Shown one piece after another: positions 58,214 to 61,288 of a DNA stretch of 61,288 nucleotides. How positions within the stretch are numbered: position 1 is the stretch's first letter; each line of letters opens with the position of its first letter. Source of the stretch: Methanobacteriaceae archaeon (GTDB lineage: Archaea > Methanobacteriota > Methanobacteria > Methanobacteriales > Methanobacteriaceae); NCBI GenBank assembly GCA_029219465.1, contig JAQXTL010000020.1:1-61288 (forward strand), read 5' to 3'. The notes beneath the pieces were generated by a model. That model saw only the letters and a program-made list of their open reading frames with translations. It was not told the DNA's origin and made no database searches. The position numbers were made by a program, and so were the translations under genes.

Positions 58214-58831
58214 TTATTTATTTACATCTGCATTAATAAAGAATTTATTCCATTTTAACAATTTAAAGTTATTTGGAGTGAAATTAGCTTCTTTTAATAA
58301 ATCTAAAATTTCATCCTCATTATAAATTCTAACATCCCCACTGTTTGAAAATCTAATGAAAAAATTCATAATATCCCTTATAACTACCGGAGCTGTTGGA
58401 TCACCAATAATTAATGTTCCATTACTTTTCAAAACACGATTTACCTCAAGTAATGCTTTGTTAGGATTTGGATAATGATGGAAAGATGCATTACAAAATA
58501 CAACATCAAATGTATCAGAATCCCATGGAATTTTTTCACAATCCCCTACTTTTAACTCAGCACAACCCTTTAACGATTCATCAGCAATTTTTATCATTTC
58601 ATCTGCAATATCCAATCCAAAAAGCTCAATATTATTGTTAGTATCATTTAACTGTTTAAGCAAAATTCCTGAACCACATCCTAAATCTAAGACTTTTTTA
58701 GGTTTTTTAGACAATACTCTAGTTATCATTTCCTGATACATTGGCATTGTAAATGCTCCTTCACGGCTTTTAGAGTATCTCTTTGCATTTTTATTAAAAA
58801 ACTCCCTAGATTTTTCTTTATTATCACTCAT
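58214..58831 (-). CDS. Class I SAM-dependent methyltransferase
   Basis: A 205-residue UbiE/Methyltransferase_11-type enzyme: motif I KVLDLGCGSGILLKQL (about residues 40-55), ELFGLDIADEMIKIA, then VGDCEKIPWDSDTFDVVFCNASFHHYPNPNKALLEVNRVLKSNGTLIIGDP. The substrate is unknown; the HHYPNP motif recalls methyltransferases acting on small molecules. It heads a two-gene unit with marR. The gene pair lies antisense within an otherwise conserved information-processing cluster, which suggests later insertion. Confidence 0.87.
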   Translation of the reverse strand: MSDNKEKSREFFNKNAKRYSKSREGAFTMPMYQEMITRVLSKKPKKVLDLGCGSGILLKQLNDTNNNIELFGLDIADEMIKIADESLKGCAELKVGDCEKIPWDSDTFDVVFCNASFHHYPNPNKALLEVNRVLKSNGTLIIGDPTAPVVIRDIMNFFIRFSNSGDVRIYNEDEILDLLKEANFTPNNFKLLKWNKFFINADVNK

Positions 58832-59030
58832 ATTATCAACTTGTTTAAATTAAAATAGTTCATATATCGTACTATTTAATTCTATGTTCGAACTATTATT
58901 TAAAGTTACTAGACTGAACAATCAAATACAAGATTTTAGATATCTTTATTATACTTAAAAAATAAATTATAAATCAGTTTATTTATAAAAACTAATCTTA
59001 GTTTTATAAAAACAATAGTGAGTGATAAAG
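58832..59030. promoter_or_regulatory. Divergent promoter of methyltransferase/marR and the DUF655 gene
   Basis: An inverted repeat AATAGT...ACTATT (58854-58876) and a GTTCGAAC dyad with flanking CTATT (58886-58897) lie where the minus-strand promoter should be. Read on the minus strand they form two related sites, AATAGTTCGA and AATAGTACGA. Candidate MarR sites. Confidence 0.5.
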
Positions 59031-59669
59031 ATGGTTGATAATAAAAAAAGAAATGGAAAAAAACCAACTAGAAAAAAAGAACAACAAGCAGTTGTTCTTG
59101 ATTATTTAAGCCGAGGCTATGTTAAGTCAGATATGTCTAAATTTGGCGGAAAACCTATTGCTCAAGCTATTGGTACAGAACAATTCACTTTACTCGAGTT
59201 AATTCCAAAACACGGTGTTGATTTAGAAATAGGAGATACCGTATACATTGGAGCAAACAGAAAAGAGAAAACAAAAATTCACAGAGTTCTTGGATTATTG
59301 GACTTTGAAAAGTTAACCGCAACAAGTAGAATTGAATTAGATTATTCAATCAGAGACATTGTTACTTCAAATGAAGAAAAATATGTTAACTTCTTTAATA
59401 CAACCGGTGCAATCAGTACAAGACTTCACACACTCGAGTTAATTCCAGGTATTGGTAAAAAATACATGTGGGATATTATTAATGCAAGAGAAGAAAAACC
59501 ATTTGAAAGTTTTGCAGACATAACAGAAAGACTTCCTACATTAACTGATCCTGCAGGAATGATTGTAAATAGGGTTAAACAAGAATTAGATAAAAATACA
59601 GTCAAAAGAGGAAAAAGTAAGTATTACATATTTACTCAAGTTCCAAGAAGACCTAAAACTCAAAAATAA
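59031..59669 (+). CDS. DUF655 RNA/DNA-binding-like protein
   Basis: ATG 59031 is chosen: GTGAT four bases upstream is the ribosome site and contains the alternative GTG. The 212 residues start with a basic segment (VDNKKRNGKKPTRKKEQQA). An OB-like region follows (DYLSRGYVKSD...IGDTVYIGANRKEKTKIHRVLGLL), then a helix-hairpin-helix ELIPGIGKKYMWDIINAREEKPFESFADITERLP. This is the archaeal DUF655 family, usually beside rpoF and ksgA, suggesting a role in nucleic-acid metabolism; exact function unknown. The ksgA start is only eight bases after its stop. Confidence 0.88.
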   Translation: MVDNKKRNGKKPTRKKEQQAVVLDYLSRGYVKSDMSKFGGKPIAQAIGTEQFTLLELIPKHGVDLEIGDTVYIGANRKEKTKIHRVLGLLDFEKLTATSRIELDYSIRDIVTSNEEKYVNFFNTTGAISTRLHTLELIPGIGKKYMWDIINAREEKPFESFADITERLPTLTDPAGMIVNRVKQELDKNTVKRGKSKYYIFTQVPRRPKTQK

Positions 59670-59677
59670 GTGATAAA

Positions 59678-60550
59678 TTGAATAGTGAAAATTCCCCATC
59701 CCTTTCTAAGGTAACAAAAAGCATCCTAAACGAAAACGGGATTAAGTTAAACAAGAATCTTGGTCAGAATTATTTAATTGACAAAAATAAAAGAGACCAG
59801 ATTATTAACTTTGGAAACATCAATAAAGATGATGTAATCTTGGAAATCGGAACAGGAATTGGAACACTCACAATTGAACTTGCCAAAAAAGCAAAAAAGG
59901 TAATAGCTATTGAACAGGACTCAAATATCTGTAAAATATTAGCTAAAAGGCTTAAAGACGAAAAAATAGATAATGTAGAATTGATTAACGATGATGCTTT
60001 AAATGTTGAATTTCCAAAATTCAATAAAATCATCTCTAATCTACCTTATCAAATCTCATCACCAATTACTTTTAAATTTTTAGATTATGATTTTGATTTG
60101 GCCATTTTAATGTATCAAAAAGAATTTGCTGATCGTATGAATGGCGAAGTTGGAACAAAAAACTATTCTAGACTTTCAACCATGCTATATTTCAAATGTG
60201 ATGTGGAAAAATTAACTGATGTAAGTGCTGAAAGTTTTATTCCAAAACCAAAAATTGATTCTTCTGTTGTTAAGCTAACACCAAAAGAAAATAAAATTTC
60301 ACACGAAGACTTTAAAGTTTACTCCAAATTCACAAAGGCTTTATTCCAACACAGAAACAAGAAAATCAGAAATGCTTTAATTGATTCAAGACACGTAATA
60401 ACCAATTTGGATAAAAAAGAAATGAAAAAGTGTATGAATTCAATTGAAGATGAAAAATTAAATGAATATTTAAAAAACAGGGTTGTTGCAATTACTCCTG
60501 AAGAAATACTATTTTTATCAAAACAACTAAACTCACTTTTAAACGGATAG
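59678..60550 (+). CDS. ksgA: rRNA adenine dimethyltransferase KsgA/Dim1
   Basis: The start is TTG 59678, three bases after AGTGAT; no suitable in-frame ATG exists nearby. The 290-residue enzyme dimethylates two adenines near the 3' end of 16S rRNA. Motifs: LGQNYLIDKNKRDQII (N-terminal clamp), ILEIGTGIGTLTIELAKKAKKVIAIEQD (SAM), DALNVEFPKFNKIISNLPYQISSPI (catalytic NLPY) and ALFQHRNKKIRNAL. Length is usual. It is followed six bases later by the HemK-like gene. Confidence 0.95.
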   Translation: MNSENSPSLSKVTKSILNENGIKLNKNLGQNYLIDKNKRDQIINFGNINKDDVILEIGTGIGTLTIELAKKAKKVIAIEQDSNICKILAKRLKDEKIDNVELINDDALNVEFPKFNKIISNLPYQISSPITFKFLDYDFDLAILMYQKEFADRMNGEVGTKNYSRLSTMLYFKCDVEKLTDVSAESFIPKPKIDSSVVKLTPKENKISHEDFKVYSKFTKALFQHRNKKIRNALIDSRHVITNLDKKEMKKCMNSIEDEKLNEYLKNRVVAITPEEILFLSKQLNSLLNG

Positions 60551-60556
60551 ATTACC

Positions 60557-61141
60557 ATGCAAGATTTTAAAATCAATATTGACGATAATGTTTATATTCC
60601 TGCAGAGGACAGCTATTTACTTGCAGACAATCTGGAGATTAAACAAGGACAAAGTGTTTTGGAAATTGGAACAGGATCTGGTATTGTTGCCATGTATGCA
60701 TCAAGGCTAACTGATAATATTACTGTAACAGACATTAATTTTGATGCATGTGAGCTTGCACGCAAGAATTTCGAAGACAATGGCATTGAAAATATTGAAA
60801 TTTTGTTTGGAAATCTCTTTGAACCTGTAAAAAATAGAAAGTTTGATGTAATTTTATTTAATACTCCATATCTACCTACCGAAGAAGATGAAGTTTTAGA
60901 TGACACTATAAATTATGCATTTGACGGTGGATTAAATGGTAGGAAAGTAATTGATTTGTTTTTAAATGAAGTGGGAAATCATTTAAATGATAATGGAATT
61001 GTACAGATAATACAGTCTTCACTTTCAGGTAATGAAGAAACTTTAGAAAAATTAGATCAGTTAGGTTTTGTATCAGAAATAGCTGCAAAAGAACATTTCT
61101 TTTTTGAAGATATAACATTAATAAATGCTTATAAAATTTAA
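60557..61141 (+). CDS. HemK2-like protein N5-glutamine methyltransferase
   Basis: A 194-residue class I methyltransferase. Motif I VLEIGTGSGIVAMYASRL and the catalytic NTPYLP (NPPY-type, about residues 103-108) put it in the HemK/PrmC family. The small size fits the archaeal/eukaryotic HemK2 (Mtq2) branch, which methylates the GGQ glutamine of release factor aRF1, usually with Trm112. It is the last gene of the rpl21e-rpoF-DUF655-ksgA cluster. Other small-molecule targets cannot be ruled out. Confidence 0.87.
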   Translation: MQDFKINIDDNVYIPAEDSYLLADNLEIKQGQSVLEIGTGSGIVAMYASRLTDNITVTDINFDACELARKNFEDNGIENIEILFGNLFEPVKNRKFDVILFNTPYLPTEEDEVLDDTINYAFDGGLNGRKVIDLFLNEVGNHLNDNGIVQIIQSSLSGNEETLEKLDQLGFVSEIAAKEHFFFEDITLINAYKI

Positions 61142-61169
61142 AAAAAGGAGTCTGTAAAATTTTATAGGC

Positions 61170-61288
61170 TTATTTAATTTTTATGTGATTTTGAGTCCAA
61201 TTTTGCATTTGGAAGTCTAAAAATGTCAGAATTCCTTCTTTAGTTTTGTATAATTTCTTTATTATTTCTGGATTGGTTTGTCTGTAGT
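61170..61288 (-). CDS. 3' end of an unidentified gene (partial)
   Basis: The minus strand is open from the window edge to a TAA at 61170-61172, giving 38 residues: YRQTNPEIIKKLYKTKEGI, then LTFLDFQMQNWTQNHIKIK. Other frames of this stretch are closed. The composition looks coding but no family can be recognised. It converges with the HemK-like gene. Confidence 0.45.
   Translation of the reverse strand, partial: YRQTNPEIIKKLYKTKEGILTFLDFQMQNWTQNHIKIK

Overview
The window comes from a methanogenic archaeon of the order Methanobacteriales, most probably a Methanobrevibacter species. The evidence is the archaeal 16S rRNA 5' end, very AT-rich intergenic DNA, the formylmethanofuran dehydrogenase (fwd) operon, the formate dehydrogenase operon fdhCAB, archaeal replication and transcription proteins (PolD large subunit, Fen1, TBP, RpoF), homocitrate synthase/homoaconitase for coenzyme B, and a large adhesin-like protein of the kind abundant in gut Methanobrevibacter. 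Ribosome binding sites follow GGTGAT/GGAGG, and this often decides between nearby start codons. No phage, transposon or CRISPR array was seen.

Layout. 1-131 is the 5' end of a 16S rRNA gene on the minus strand, preceded by a long leader and promoter (132-712). 0.8-10.8 kb is a minus-strand run: AIM24-like protein, archaeal adenylate kinase, DRG-type GTPase, oligosaccharyltransferase AglB, topoisomerase I, a 48-residue zinc-ribbon protein, a phosphoserine phosphatase/coiled-coil fusion, and TBP. 11.1-15.7 kb (plus): CYTH phosphatase/cyclase-like protein, AksA, homoaconitase large subunit, chorismate-lyase-like protein, Fen1. 15.7-18.4 kb (minus): zinc-ribbon membrane protein, a DUF2119/M14-like protein, adenosylhomocysteinase. 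18.5-24.6 kb (plus): a C_GCAxxG_C_C protein, intron-containing tRNA-Met, Fe-S aldo/keto reductase, E1-like protein, glnA with an NrpR operator, and nrpR.

24.6-40.6 kb is the energy and molybdopterin region. On the minus strand lies an fwd operon: an HTH-ferredoxin gene, then fwdF, G, D, B, A, C and two paralogous 96-residue proteins. Diverging from it are mobB and moaA, which make the pterin cofactor that Fwd and Fdh need. After a frameshifted SDR gene come fdhB, fdhA and fdhC (minus) and divergent fdhD. Shared palindromes and promoter motifs suggest coordinated control of these units. 40.6-48.4 kb: hexuloisomerase, a ModE/LysR-like regulator, sugar or nucleoside kinase, thiC, class I lysyl-tRNA synthetase, acetyltransferase, deaminase and a coiled-coil protein. 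48.5-61.3 kb: PolD large subunit, anaerobic ribonucleotide reductase, the adhesin, then an information-processing cluster (rpl21e, rpoF, DUF655, ksgA, HemK2-like methyltransferase) interrupted by an opposite-strand marR/methyltransferase pair. The last bases hold the 3' end of an unidentified minus-strand gene.

The strongest candidates for undescribed biology are: (i) a 19-nt palindrome shared by the fwd and mobB promoters, next to a gene fusing a DNA-binding domain to two 4Fe-4S clusters; (ii) two competing hairpins in the rpl21e-rpoF leader; (iii) an 11-nt complement of the tRNA-Met intron splice region just downstream of the tRNA; (iv) stacked dyads before nrdD; and (v) many perfect hairpins with T-tracts that begin inside stop codons.
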